Assembly: GCA_039029315.1 (NCBI GenBank)
Contig: JBCCGK010000007.1
Span: 1-64,000 of the forward strand
DNA from: JBCCCJ01 sp039029315
Lineage (GTDB): Bacteria; Bacteroidota; Bacteroidia; J057
DNA: 64,000 bases
Direction: 5' to 3'
In this document: positions 18,890-28,359 of the stretch, piece after piece
Position numbering within the stretch: the first letter of the stretch is position 1
How the letters are laid out: the number at the start of each line of letters is the position of its first letter
Made by a program: the position numbers and the translations under genes
The notes under the pieces: model-generated
Told to the model about the DNA's origin: nothing
Seen by the model: the letters and a program-made list of their open reading frames with translations, nothing else
Databases searched by the model: none

Positions 18890-19840
18890 ATGAAACGCAA
18901 ACGTCTTCTAAAGAACATATTCTTCCGGGTCTTCGTGCCCGGATTTTTGTTGTTGAATGGGGTAGCATTTATGCATGCCTGGCGATTCACTCATTTCCCC
19001 TCCTCGGATACCATTCGGACAGCTCGCCCGGAAGACCTTCATATCGGTCAAAAAATCTGGATTCTTCTGACGGGAATTTCTAACCCAAAATCTGTCAATG
19101 AGTCTCCGGTTCTACCCGTAGACACGATATGGATTGACAGCAGAGGAGAACAAATGGAAGCCTGGTGGATTCACGCTGATTCTGCACATGGCATTGTCCT
19201 GTTATTTCCAGGCTATGCCGGACGAAAGAGTGATCTCCAAGCAGAAGCTCAGGCATTTCACTCGCTTGGATATCATTGCTTCATGCTTGATTTTCCCGGT
19301 CAGGGCGGCTCATCCGGGCATCAAACAAGTGTGGGATTTCATGAATCTGAAGATGTTCGGGCTGCTGTGAGCTTTGTTCGGGATCAACATCCGGATCAAG
19401 AACTGATTTTATTTGGATTCTCAATGGGAGCCGCGGCCATTCTCAAAGCACTTCATGAAGCCCCCCTGCCAGTCAAAGCAGCAATCATTGGAGCCCCATT
19501 TGGCAGCTTGCTTACAACCGTTCGAAATCGGTTTGATCTCATAGGAATCCCAGCCTTTCCATGTGCAGAATTACTGGTTTTTTGGGGCGGGGTTCAACAT
19601 TCATTTTGGGGCTTTGCTCATCAACCGATTCAGTATGCCTCACATATTCACACCCCCATACTGGTCATGCATGGCGCCAAAGACGAGCGTGCACGCCTCG
19701 TCCAGGTAGAGAAAATCTTTGATGCGATTCCTGGCAAAAAGAAGTTGGTGATCTTCGACCAGTTGGCACATCAATCTTATTATCGGGCTGAACCTGACAA
19801 ATGGTTGGAGGCTGTCAAAACTTTCCTCGATTCACGATAA
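18890..19840 (+). CDS. Membrane-anchored alpha/beta hydrolase
   Basis: A 316-residue protein with an N-terminal membrane anchor or uncleaved signal (~8-28, NIFFRVFVPGFLLLNGVAF). A hydrolase domain of the BAAT/DUF1749-like, serine aminopeptidase-like type follows. The nucleophile elbow is GFSMGAA, with the oxyanion-side GYAGRKSDLQ and DFPGQGGSSGH motifs before it. The Asp is probably in HGAKDERAR and the His in FDQLAHQSYY near the C-terminus. The substrate is unknown. It probably shares a transcript with parA. Confidence 0.8.
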   Translation: MKRKRLLKNIFFRVFVPGFLLLNGVAFMHAWRFTHFPSSDTIRTARPEDLHIGQKIWILLTGISNPKSVNESPVLPVDTIWIDSRGEQMEAWWIHADSAHGIVLLFPGYAGRKSDLQAEAQAFHSLGYHCFMLDFPGQGGSSGHQTSVGFHESEDVRAAVSFVRDQHPDQELILFGFSMGAAAILKALHEAPLPVKAAIIGAPFGSLLTTVRNRFDLIGIPAFPCAELLVFWGGVQHSFWGFAHQPIQYASHIHTPILVMHGAKDERARLVQVEKIFDAIPGKKKLVIFDQLAHQSYYRAEPDKWLEAVKTFLDSR

Positions 19841-19956
19841 TATTCTACAGGCTCAGGGAAGAAATTTTCAGGGTCATGCCTTTTGGCTTCCCCGCTTAGG
19901 ACTCAACTGTCATTTTTGTATGGAATCAAAACCTTACAACAAACAACCACAGTCTT

Positions 19957-20691
19957 ATGAAATTTCGCACATTTTTCCTCTCAGCCCTATTTGCCTCCAT
20001 CCTGGCCATTTTGGGGAGCAGTTGCTCAGATATTGGCATCTGTGTCAACGGGCAGGGTCCCATTGCGGATTCAACGCTGAATCTACCGGCGATCGCTGGC
20101 ATCCATATTTCGGATAACGCCAATCTGTACATCAGCCAGGGAACCACACAGGAAGTCTCTGTGAGTAGTCAGGAGAATATCCTTGAAGATCTTGATATAG
20201 AGGTGGTCAATGATATTCTCATGGTGAAATTGAACGGCTGCCATTACAGCTATGACATGGACGTATTTGTCACCCTTGCGCAACCGCTCACAGAGGTCAG
20301 TGTATCTGGTTCAGGAGATGTCTTCAGTGATACCCTGATTTCAGCCGCCCAGAATCTGGACCTGGACATATCTGGTTCTGGTGCCATTTCTTTGGAAGTA
20401 CAAGCCACAGATATTCAAAGCAGAATCTCTGGCTCTGGGGATCTGAATCTGAGTGGGACAGCGACGAATCATGAACTCAAAATCAGCGGTTCAGGCGCTT
20501 TGGCTTCCTATGATCTGATCTGCGACAACCATGATTTGACTGTCAGTGGGTCAGGGAGTGGCAAAGTATTCGTCAATGGTGGAAGCCTGGATGTCAAAAT
20601 CTCTGGTGCAGGCAAAATCTATTACAAAGGCACTCCCAGTTCCATCAACACCCAAATTTCTGGCTCTGGCGCCTTGATTGATGACAACTAA
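19957..20691 (+). CDS. DUF2807 (head GIN domain) lipoprotein
   Basis: A 244-residue predicted lipoprotein: signal MKFRTFFLSALFASILAILG with lipobox GSSC. The remainder is the repetitive right-handed beta-helix expected of DUF2807 proteins. It shows repeated ISGSG/VSGSG turns (VSGSGDVF, ISGSGAISL, ISGSGDLNL, ISGSGALAS, VSGSGSGKV, ISGAGKIYY, ISGSGALID) at about 20-residue spacing. Such proteins are widespread cell-envelope proteins of unknown function in Bacteroidota. A terminator lies ~95 bp downstream. Confidence 0.85.
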   Translation: MKFRTFFLSALFASILAILGSSCSDIGICVNGQGPIADSTLNLPAIAGIHISDNANLYISQGTTQEVSVSSQENILEDLDIEVVNDILMVKLNGCHYSYDMDVFVTLAQPLTEVSVSGSGDVFSDTLISAAQNLDLDISGSGAISLEVQATDIQSRISGSGDLNLSGTATNHELKISGSGALASYDLICDNHDLTVSGSGSGKVFVNGGSLDVKISGAGKIYYKGTPSSINTQISGSGALIDDN

Positions 20692-20991
20692 TGGAGCTTA
20701 CACAACAATAATCAGCTTTCTATAAAACCCGCTGGTTCAAAACGAGCATAGTAATTCGCCTATTTTCTTAAAGATACAAGCATGATTGGCAGTCCGAGTC
20801 GGGCTGCCAATTCTTGTTTGTCAGGGTCTGGATGTAATTTCTTTGCAAGAAAAGTCTTCTTTCCGACCATCCATTTCATCTTTTCCTTCTTAATTTAAAA
20901 GCTGGAGTCCTCACTTCATCAAAAAGTGAGGGATATGTGATACTTTCGTGATACTTCTAAAGTAAGTTGACACCCTTAAGGGATAACCGCT
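20692..20991. other. Intergenic region before the two-component pair
   Basis: Holds the terminator at 20785-20820 and, beyond it, the presumed promoter of the response regulator. An imperfect inverted sequence (tcctcacttcatcaaaaagtgagg, 20908-20931) could be an operator or part of a leader hairpin. I see no exact TAnnTTTG match. Confidence 0.35.
20785..20820 (+). terminator. Rho-independent terminator
   Basis: Stem attggcagtcc (20785-20795) pairs with gggctgccaat (20801-20811) with one T-G pair and a 5-base loop, followed by tcttgtttg. It terminates the DUF2807 gene. Confidence 0.75.
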
Positions 20992-21696
20992 ATGAAACAA
21001 GTATTGGTCGTTGAAGATGATCGGGATATCGTAGATCTACTCGATATTCATTTGCAGGATTTGGGCTGCCGCCTCGACAAATGTTACGATGGCAATTCAG
21101 GTCTCCACAAAGCCTTGAGTCAATCCTATGACTTGATCATTCTGGACTTGATGATGCCTGGAACGGATGGCCTGGAAATTTGTCGCCGGGTGCGTGCACA
21201 AGAAATCATCACCCCCATCATGATGCTAACAGCAAAGTCTGAGGAAATAGACAAAGTACTTGGGCTGGAAATGGGTGCTGATGATTATCTCACCAAACCC
21301 TTCAGTGTTCGTGAATTCATCGCACGAGTTAAAGCGATTTTTCGGCGGATGAAAACCATCGGTGCCTTTAAGGATTCTCTTCCACATGGCAGTCTGTTGG
21401 AAAGAGGCGCTTTATCCCTCGATCTGGACAAAAGAAAAGTCATGTTGGAAAAGAAAAGGATAGAATTGTCTCCCAAAGAATTTGATTTATTGAGTTTGTT
21501 GGCAGGCAATCCGGGCAAGAGTTTTGACCGGAAGAAAATTCTGAATCTTGTTTGGGGGTACGACTTCGAAGGCTATGAGCATACGGTCAATTCTCATATC
21601 AATCGACTGCGGAGAAAAATAGAACCCGACCTCCAACATCCTCAATATATTTTGACTACTTGGGGAATTGGCTATCGATTTAATGAGGATGTCTAA
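20992..21696 (+). CDS. OmpR/PhoB-type response regulator
   Basis: A 234-residue transcription factor. The receiver domain (1-~120) has the acidic pair in VVEDDRD, the phosphoacceptor Asp52 in LIILDLMMPG, a Thr in MLTAKS and the Lys in LTKPF. The C-terminal winged helix (~135-232) carries the family signatures LSPKEFDLLSLL and the terminal VNSHINRLRRKIE ... WGIGYRF. The kinase gene starts 21 bp downstream, so the two are co-transcribed. The target genes cannot be inferred. Confidence 0.93.
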   Translation: MKQVLVVEDDRDIVDLLDIHLQDLGCRLDKCYDGNSGLHKALSQSYDLIILDLMMPGTDGLEICRRVRAQEIITPIMMLTAKSEEIDKVLGLEMGADDYLTKPFSVREFIARVKAIFRRMKTIGAFKDSLPHGSLLERGALSLDLDKRKVMLEKKRIELSPKEFDLLSLLAGNPGKSFDRKKILNLVWGYDFEGYEHTVNSHINRLRRKIEPDLQHPQYILTTWGIGYRFNEDV

Positions 21697-21717
21697 TCAG
21701 CACATGGACTTAGCGTT

Positions 21718-23190
21718 ATGAAACAGCATACGAACAGACTTTACCTTCGAATTTCTCTCACACTCCTCGTATTGTTGGGGATTTTGGGCGTCATTTACTT
21801 GCAAATAACAGGCTACATCGCTCAGAGATACCTGGCAGAAATCAACCAACGACTATATGGAGGGGTGGCTGCCAACTATACAGTGAAAGAAGTCAAACCA
21901 TTGGTGAATGGCGTTGTAGATACGCTAGCGATTAAAGACATTATGCACTCCATGATGGTCATCAATCCAAGTGTGGAAGTCTATTTACTGGATGAAGTTG
22001 GCAAGATTATCACCTATGTTGCCCCTCATAAGAAAATCAAACTGGACCGGGTCGATTTGGCTCCGGTGAAGGAATTCATTCAAGGGAGTAAGGAAGCAAT
22101 CGTTGAAGGAGATGATCCCAGACATCCTGGACAGAAAAAAGTATTCTCGGCAGCAGAACTCTTAGAAGACGACAAATTGCAGGGATATATCTACATCATT
22201 TTGGCAAGTGAGGAGCAGGAAGCCGTGACAGATACCCTCAATGGATCTTATTTTCTGAAACTGGGCACAAATATATTTTTCATTTCCTTATTAGGCGCAT
22301 TTGGGATTGCCCTGCTCGCTCTGTGGTTGTTGACCCGAAACCTTCGCACAGTCATCTCTACTGTCTCACGATTCAAAGAAGGGGACTTAGAAGCGAGAAT
22401 TCCAGAGAATCAGTCACAGGATCTCTATCCCCTTGGAGAGACCTTCAACGGCATGGCAGATACGATTCTGGCCAATATAGAGAAACTCAAATCTGTAGAG
22501 AATCTCCGCAGGGAACTCATCGCTAATGTCTCTCATGATTTAAGAACACCCCTGGCCATCATGCAGGGCTATGTTGAGACCATGCTGATCAAAGAGGATA
22601 GCCTGGGAGAAGCAGAGCGACGGCATTATTTGAGTATTGTGCTGGATAGTTCTGAAAAACTCAAGCGCCTGATTGAACAATTGTTTGAATTTGCCAAATT
22701 GGAGGCAGAACAAATTCAGCCACATAAGGAACCATTTTTCATTTCGGATCTCGCACAGGATGTCTTCCACAAATATCAATTGTTGGCTCAGGATAAAAAT
22801 ATCTCAATTGAGTTGGACTTATCCCAGAATTTGCCCCTGGTGTTTGCCGATGTCGCACTTGTCGAGCGGGTCATACAGAATCTACTGGACAATGCTTTGA
22901 AGTTTACCCCTGCTGGCGGGCATGTTCGGATCAAGCTGTGGGAAGAGGGAGAATCCGTGGGGGTAAGGATTGCAGATAGTGGTCCGGGGATACCGGAAGA
23001 AGATCAGGCATTCATCTTTGAGCGCTACCACCGATCTACCCGAACATCCGATGCCAAGAACAAAGGGGCAGGTCTCGGCCTGGCCATTGTCAAGAAGATA
23101 TTAGAACTGCACGATGAGACCATTCGTGTTCAGAGTAAGATCAATGAAGGAACCGCTTTTATGTTCCTATTGCCCTCTTACAGCAGTTGA
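21718..23190 (+). CDS. Membrane sensor histidine kinase with HAMP domain
   Basis: A 490-residue partner of the preceding regulator. TM1 is at ~9-30, a ~150-residue periplasmic sensor region follows, and TM2 is at ~183-205. A HAMP domain (ending EGDLEARIPEN ... LGETFNGMAD) leads to HisKA with the phosphorylated His273 in NVSHDLRTPLA. The HATPase domain shows the N box (NLLDNALKFTP), G1 (ADSGPGIP) and G2 (KGAGLGLAIVKK). A strong terminator follows 35 bp after the stop. Confidence 0.93.
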   Translation: MKQHTNRLYLRISLTLLVLLGILGVIYLQITGYIAQRYLAEINQRLYGGVAANYTVKEVKPLVNGVVDTLAIKDIMHSMMVINPSVEVYLLDEVGKIITYVAPHKKIKLDRVDLAPVKEFIQGSKEAIVEGDDPRHPGQKKVFSAAELLEDDKLQGYIYIILASEEQEAVTDTLNGSYFLKLGTNIFFISLLGAFGIALLALWLLTRNLRTVISTVSRFKEGDLEARIPENQSQDLYPLGETFNGMADTILANIEKLKSVENLRRELIANVSHDLRTPLAIMQGYVETMLIKEDSLGEAERRHYLSIVLDSSEKLKRLIEQLFEFAKLEAEQIQPHKEPFFISDLAQDVFHKYQLLAQDKNISIELDLSQNLPLVFADVALVERVIQNLLDNALKFTPAGGHVRIKLWEEGESVGVRIADSGPGIPEEDQAFIFERYHRSTRTSDAKNKGAGLGLAIVKKILELHDETIRVQSKINEGTAFMFLLPSYSS

Positions 23191-23738
23191 TTGACGCCTA
23201 AGCGTATCTTGTGTAACATCTTTCAGACCAAACGGGTATACAATATCTGTTTGGTCTTTTTGTTTGCAGAATTAGGAAATTATTCCCCAAATCCCTACAT
23301 TTCGATTATAGATACTAAATAAGGTACGATGTACGTTTAATCTTTACGCTTCCTCTCTACGTTGTACGCCCAAACAGTTTTGGACTCTTTTTCCCTCCCT
23401 TTTTGTTCGCCTTTCGCCCTTTGGGTGAAATAAAGAAGTTCCTGAACTTTTATGAATTCTTGTTCAATACATGAGAAATTGTTTGTTTACTGGGGCCAAA
23501 AACAGTTCACACACACAATCCTTTTATGAGAAGATCCATATGTATGATCCCTACGATTAGGAGAACGACCATTCTTTTTCCGAACACTCGAATGATGCCC
23601 ATGTTACAATATGCCTGTTCAGGGATTTGCTAACAAAAGGCATGTGTCCGGAAGTATTCATTCATTTGCAATAGAGAGAGCCTTCAAAAAATCCATATTT
23701 TCCCAATACACTGCATTTCGCTACAAAAGCAACCACAC
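23191..23738. other. 548-bp intergenic region upstream of the subtilase-CHAT locus
   Basis: Begins with the terminator of the kinase operon (23225-23262). The remaining ~475 bp carries no credible gene and ends in A/T-rich sequence next to the next start. I could not identify an exact TAnnTTTG promoter. Its length is unusual for this compact window and leaves room for regulation of the following locus. Confidence 0.4.
23225..23262 (+). terminator. Rho-independent terminator
   Basis: Perfect 9-bp stem agaccaaac (23225-23233) / gtttggtct (23249-23257) followed by ttttgttt. It closes the two-component operon. Confidence 0.85.
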
Positions 23739-26700
23739 ATGAAACAAAGAATAGCTAATACAATTCTTAGTGTTCGAGTCAAAAATCATAAAGGAAATTT
23801 TCTTGAAAAAGCAAATGTCGCACTGGTAAAGCCTCGATCAGATGAAGTCATAGACTTAAGCTATCAGAAAAAAAGCAAAAGATATATTACCCCAAAGTTG
23901 GAAAAAGGAGATGAGTACATTTTGCGCGTATCAAGCAGGGGGTATTATACAGATCGGAGAGCGATCAGAATCATGGATGGGAGGAATCAAGAAGTGTTTG
24001 TTTTAGGAACCAAAGACATGCCTTATTATCACAGGGGCAGAGTGAAAGTTCCCTTTCTTCCGATTGACAAGATTGCTGTCAAGATTCAGGTAAATAGAGA
24101 TTCACAGGAATATTCGGATTTTCAGCAGGCCTGTGGCAAGCTTCATTTATCAGCATCAAAGACGGCTCTTAGATGCCTGGAAGACGGACAAGTTCTACTC
24201 CTGGACCTTCCTGATGAATTGGAAGAAGCAGAACTGGAAAAAATTCTTCTGAGATTAGAAGAGCATCCTGCTATCAGCAATGCAGGTCGGGTCATCAGAG
24301 AGAATGATCAATTCCTGACTTATGTTTCCAAATTCCTTGTTGTTCGATTTGGGCCACAGGTCACAGATCCAAAAGCACGGTCGATCATGTCGGAATTTTC
24401 CATCAAACCTGCCAGGAAAATTCCTTATGTACCAAATGGTTGGCTTGCAAGCACGGATTTGCCAGCCTCCCTTGGATTTCTTCATCTCATCAATAAGCTT
24501 AATGGCCTGGATGAAGTCGCTTATGCAGAACCAAGTCTGGTAATGTCTGTCACTGACCTGGCCATCACACCCAATGACTATTTGGTCCCGGAACAATGGC
24601 ATGTCCCATTGGTCAATTTACCAGATGCCTGGCAAACACTTCAAAATGAAAACGCCACTGGTGTTTTGCCTGGAATGCCGGATGACCTGACCTATGGAAG
24701 CAAAGATCTTGTAATCAGCATTTTTGATCAAGGCATCCAATCTGAGACTGATTCCAGCACTTCTGTGGTCAGTGCAACACATCCCGACTTCATGGGCAAC
24801 CTGGCGGATGGCAATCCCAAAGTAAGTGAGTTTTACAACTTCAAGTCCATGGTTCCCAATAATGATGGAATCACCAATAATCATGGGATGGGGTGTTCTG
24901 GTGTTGCAACAGGACTTGTTGGCAATTCTTCTGGTGTCACAGGTGTCGATGAAGGAGCAGTTGGCGCCGCTCCTAATTGTCGGTTAATGAGTATCATCAG
25001 GCCCCAAAGTGAGCCTGAATACAGATATACGGATGCTTTTATTTGGATGGCAGGCTTTCAGCCTGGCTGGAGAGACGATGTCGGCACCTATACGCTTGGC
25101 ACCACCTTTCCAGCAGTTCCAGCACAAGCAGCAGATATCATCTCTTGTAGCTTCACCTGGGATGCAGAACCCATCAGTGGGTTGGTTTCAGACACGCTCG
25201 ATTATATAACAATTTATGGTCGAGGAGGAAGAGGAACGGCTATCTTTTGGGCTTCAGGGAATTATAGTTTCTCCCATCCAATCACAGGAGAGCCCATAGA
25301 TATTGTAACTGCCGCCGCCCTTCATCCAAAAGTCATGGCAGTCGGTGCTTCCACAAAAGATACTGATGGGACGACTGAAGTTCGCGCTTTTTATAGTGCC
25401 ATTGCCCTGAATGATACGGAAAGGGATTTGGAATTTGTTGCACCAAGCAGCACTCAATATGACCCTCCCAATCATGATCCATATAGAGAAACCATCACCA
25501 ACGATCCTGACGCTCAATTCGGGATCATTAGTTCTGATTTTTCAGAGGCTGGAAATTTGCCCGGAAATCCTGCAAATTCGACAAGCTTGCTAGGAGTTAC
25601 CAGCAGTTCAGGTTTATCCACCTTGACGGTGTCGAGCACCAGTGGGTTTTCGGTTTCTCCCGTCCCCCACATTATTTTCATTGGGAATCCTGGCGCTATA
25701 CATACGGAAGTCCGGGAGATCAAATCCATAGACACATCTCTGTCCACAATCACAGTGGAGTCGCTGGATTTTACTCACCCAAACGGTACTACCATTGTGG
25801 CTGGGGGAGTTCCTGCTTACCAGAACACCTTCGGTGGCACCTCAGCAGCAGCTCCTCTTGCCGCTGGAATCGCAGCACTCTGTTTATCCATCAACCCAGC
25901 ATTGAGTTGGATTGAATTGAGACATATCCTTAGAATTACCGCAGAAAAGATTGACCATTCAAACGGAAGCCTTAGTGGAGCATGGACTGGTGGTGGAGCA
26001 TTTCAGGATTATAGCAGATGGTATGGATGGGGAAGACTAGATGCGAATGCAGCGGTGACCGCAGCTCTCAATTATACCCATGAAATCGATCTTGTCGTCA
26101 GAGACAATCTTGGGGATCTCGGAGGAATTCCTTCAGGTGGTTGGCATGCGCAGAGTCCGGATATTTGGGTAAAACAAACAGACAGTCCTATTCCAACCAC
26201 CCTGGCTTATGGTGATCCTCCCCCTCATGAAAATCCCAAGCGAGGTCAGGATAATTACTTGTTTATCCGAGTAAAAAATGTTGGATCTGCTGACTCCCAT
26301 GAATTTTGGATCAGAGGCATGATCGCCCATTATCCAGGTTTTGAATTTAGATACCCTGAAGAATGGCGACCAAGTAATTTGCCGGGAGAGGGGATTCCGA
26401 ATCCCTTGAAGACAGGAAGTTATTTAATTGGCGAATCTCGCATTGACGGATTGGCTGCAGGAGATGATCTGATTGTCAAAATGACCTGGGATGAGGATTT
26501 GGTTCCTCCTGAAACCGTTGTGGAAGCTGGAATGACCGTTCATTGGCATCCATGTTTGCTAGCAGAGATCTCCCCTCATGATGGTCTCCTGCCTTCCGGG
26601 ACGACATTCGCTGTAAAAGATTATAACAATCTCGCTCATAGAAATATCAGCATTAATCCTGCTGATCCGGCATCTAGCACTGTCGCAGCAGCCATCGTAG

Positions 26701-27281
26701 CTGGAACATCGGATCCTACTGGCATTCAAGGGATTGTCATTGATCGATCATTGTTGCCGGCTGATTATCGTGTGTTCATCCGCGCAGCTGATGAGAAAGT
26801 GATGAATCAGTGGATCACCGCTGTAGAAAGAGATTTAGTTACAGAAGCAGAGCCTCTGGATCTTCACTCCTCCCACGATCATTCTCGTCCGAATGATGAT
26901 TCTGTTGACAAGTATTTGAGAGAAAAGGAGGCGAATTGTGAAGTGATCATTCTTGAAGACACACGCCTGCAAATCAAATGTGGAGATGATAAATCATTGT
27001 TGATTCATGCACCTGCAAACACCAGATTGTCAACCATATTTCATAAGAATCCTCCCAAAAGGCCCAGGATGACAAGAGGCAAAGTCGAGGGGCAGGAGGT
27101 GATCTTTTTTGATGGAGGGGTAGAATCAATTGAGATGCCGACAACTGTAGATGGAGAAACCTATATGCCATTGGTCTTTGGATTGGAACGTCCTGCCCAT
27201 CGACGAGGGAATGGGACATTGCTTATCAATCAGAGGTTGGCAAATGGAGAATTATCCACTGGTTACACCATTCAAGGATAA
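23739..27281 (+). CDS. S8 subtilisin-like peptidase lacking an export signal
   Basis: A 1180-residue protein. The N-terminus (MKQRIANTILSVRVKNHKGN) is not a signal peptide but the start of a CarboxypepD_reg/Ig-like fold (to ~120). Two propeptide-like stretches follow (~125-205 and ~210-270). The S8 domain has a complete triad: Asp330 in SIFDQGIQ, His382 in TNNHGMGCSG, Ser702 in GGTSAAAPLA. The domain is long, with ~320 residues between His and Ser, including an insertion with a TLTVSSTSGF-type beta segment. The C-terminal ~400 residues include a module with VRDNLGDLGG, PDIWVKQTDS, and an Ig-like part with HWHPCLLAEISPHDG. No T9SS sorting domain is present, unlike the subtilase at 11331-15908. 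It is likely an intracellular or non-classically released protease, and leads a possible three-gene locus. Confidence 0.88.
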   Translation: MKQRIANTILSVRVKNHKGNFLEKANVALVKPRSDEVIDLSYQKKSKRYITPKLEKGDEYILRVSSRGYYTDRRAIRIMDGRNQEVFVLGTKDMPYYHRGRVKVPFLPIDKIAVKIQVNRDSQEYSDFQQACGKLHLSASKTALRCLEDGQVLLLDLPDELEEAELEKILLRLEEHPAISNAGRVIRENDQFLTYVSKFLVVRFGPQVTDPKARSIMSEFSIKPARKIPYVPNGWLASTDLPASLGFLHLINKLNGLDEVAYAEPSLVMSVTDLAITPNDYLVPEQWHVPLVNLPDAWQTLQNENATGVLPGMPDDLTYGSKDLVISIFDQGIQSETDSSTSVVSATHPDFMGNLADGNPKVSEFYNFKSMVPNNDGITNNHGMGCSGVATGLVGNSSGVTGVDEGAVGAAPNCRLMSIIRPQSEPEYRYTDAFIWMAGFQPGWRDDVGTYTLGTTFPAVPAQAADIISCSFTWDAEPISGLVSDTLDYITIYGRGGRGTAIFWASGNYSFSHPITGEPIDIVTAAALHPKVMAVGASTKDTDGTTEVRAFYSAIALNDTERDLEFVAPSSTQYDPPNHDPYRETITNDPDAQFGIISSDFSEAGNLPGNPANSTSLLGVTSSSGLSTLTVSSTSGFSVSPVPHIIFIGNPGAIHTEVREIKSIDTSLSTITVESLDFTHPNGTTIVAGGVPAYQNTFGGTSAAAPLAAGIAALCLSINPALSWIELRHILRITAEKIDHSNGSLSGAWTGGGAFQDYSRWYGWGRLDANAAVTAALNYTHEIDLVVRDNLGDLGGIPSGGWHAQSPDIWVKQTDSPIPTTLAYGDPPPHENPKRGQDNYLFIRVKNVGSADSHEFWIRGMIAHYPGFEFRYPEEWRPSNLPGEGIPNPLKTGSYLIGESRIDGLAAGDDLIVKMTWDEDLVPPETVVEAGMTVHWHPCLLAEISPHDGLLPSGTTFAVKDYNNLAHRNISINPADPASSTVAAAIVAGTSDPTGIQGIVIDRSLLPADYRVFIRAADEKVMNQWITAVERDLVTEAEPLDLHSSHDHSRPNDDSVDKYLREKEANCEVIILEDTRLQIKCGDDKSLLIHAPANTRLSTIFHKNPPKRPRMTRGKVEGQEVIFFDGGVESIEMPTTVDGETYMPLVFGLERPAHRRGNGTLLINQRLANGELSTGYTIQG

Positions 27282-27521
27282 TTCTCTGGCAAAGAGAAAT
27301 CCTGTTTATTATCTATTTCCTCAAAAATTGACAAAGTGGATGTATTTCCTGTTCAAAAACCGTCTTATTATTCCACCATTTCGAAATGATCAATTATTTT
27401 TTTTCTTATTATTATATGCCCTCAATATTTTTCACCTAATTATTATCACCATTTTGTTCACCTTTTGTTATTGTTCATTTACTCATTTAACCCAGCTTCT
27501 ATTAGCAAATCCCTTTCAATT

Positions 27522-28217
27522 ATGATGTCATCAACCAGCTCAATTTCCAGTTTTACATGGTTCAAGTCTATTTTTCTGATAGCTGTGTCCATGACTTTTC
27601 TTTTTCCAGTCTCCCTTCAGGCACAAGAAATAGATCTAGTGATCGGGGATGGCGATGAAGATGTAACAGATCCACCGCCAAGTTTCTCGCCCCCTACTTC
27701 CACAGTGTTCTGTTTGACCCTTGCGGCCAGCAATACCATCACCATCAATGTTGATGATACTGCTTTTCCCTTATCAGCAGGATCTCCAGTGGTCCAGATT
27801 GCTCTGTTCGATCTGTCGGCAAGCAAGGTGTTTGACCAAACCTATAATAATAGCACCCTTCAGGGAACAAATGCAGGAGTCAAATCCTATCAAACCGTTT
27901 TTGACCTCCCCAATGTTGCTAGCCTTCCAGAAGGAGATTATTATATGCGCATTAAACTGATTGACAATACCAACTTCAATCGTCAGGCAGTTTATGATAA
28001 TCCCGCCACTCCTGGACCAGAAAAGGATACCTTCTTTCCAGTCAGTTGCTCAGAGAGTTGTTCAGAGGTTGTTGAACCCGCAGAGCCTGTCGAACCTGAA
28101 GAGCCTGTCGAGCCTGTCGAGCCTGAAAAAACTGATATGATGACCTGGATTATTTGTCTCTTATTATTATTGGGACTGATCGCAGGCGGACTCTGGTATC
28201 GCAAACAGAATCTATGA
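27522..28217 (+). CDS. Small single-pass membrane protein with Pro/Glu stalk
   Basis: A 231-residue protein. The double ATG at 27522/27525 opens a signal peptide (~1-40, ending LFPVSLQAQ). The ~135-residue exported domain (DLVIGDGDEDV ... SLPEGDYYMRIKL ... FFPVSC) looks like a beta-sandwich; its end is marked by the closely spaced Cys residues of SCSESCSEV. An acidic proline stalk follows (repeats of EPVEPE/EPVEP), then a C-terminal TM segment (TWIICLLLLLGLIAGGLWY) and a short basic tail (RKQNL). The topology suggests an envelope-displayed domain on a stalk, of unknown function. It lies 240 bp after the signal-less subtilase and is followed by a terminator, then the TPR-CHAT gene. Confidence 0.75.
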   Translation: MMSSTSSISSFTWFKSIFLIAVSMTFLFPVSLQAQEIDLVIGDGDEDVTDPPPSFSPPTSTVFCLTLAASNTITINVDDTAFPLSAGSPVVQIALFDLSASKVFDQTYNNSTLQGTNAGVKSYQTVFDLPNVASLPEGDYYMRIKLIDNTNFNRQAVYDNPATPGPEKDTFFPVSCSESCSEVVEPAEPVEPEEPVEPVEPEKTDMMTWIICLLLLLGLIAGGLWYRKQNL

Positions 28218-28266
28218 TCTGTTTGTTTAGCCAGTATCCTTTTCATTTGTTAGAATAATCTTTTGG

Positions 28267-28318
28267 ATAAGAAGTCAGAATTTCGCTTGATTATGGACAT
28301 TCTGACTTCTTATTCTTT
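28267..28318 (+). terminator. Rho-independent terminator
   Basis: Perfect 15-bp stem ataagaagtcagaat (28267-28281) / attctgacttcttat (28299-28313), 17-base loop, then tcttt. It separates the stalk protein from the TPR-CHAT gene, so read-through or a separate promoter is needed for the latter. Confidence 0.75.
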
Positions 28319-28359
28319 GCCTACCACATTCACCATTCAATCAGGAAGAAGGAATATAT

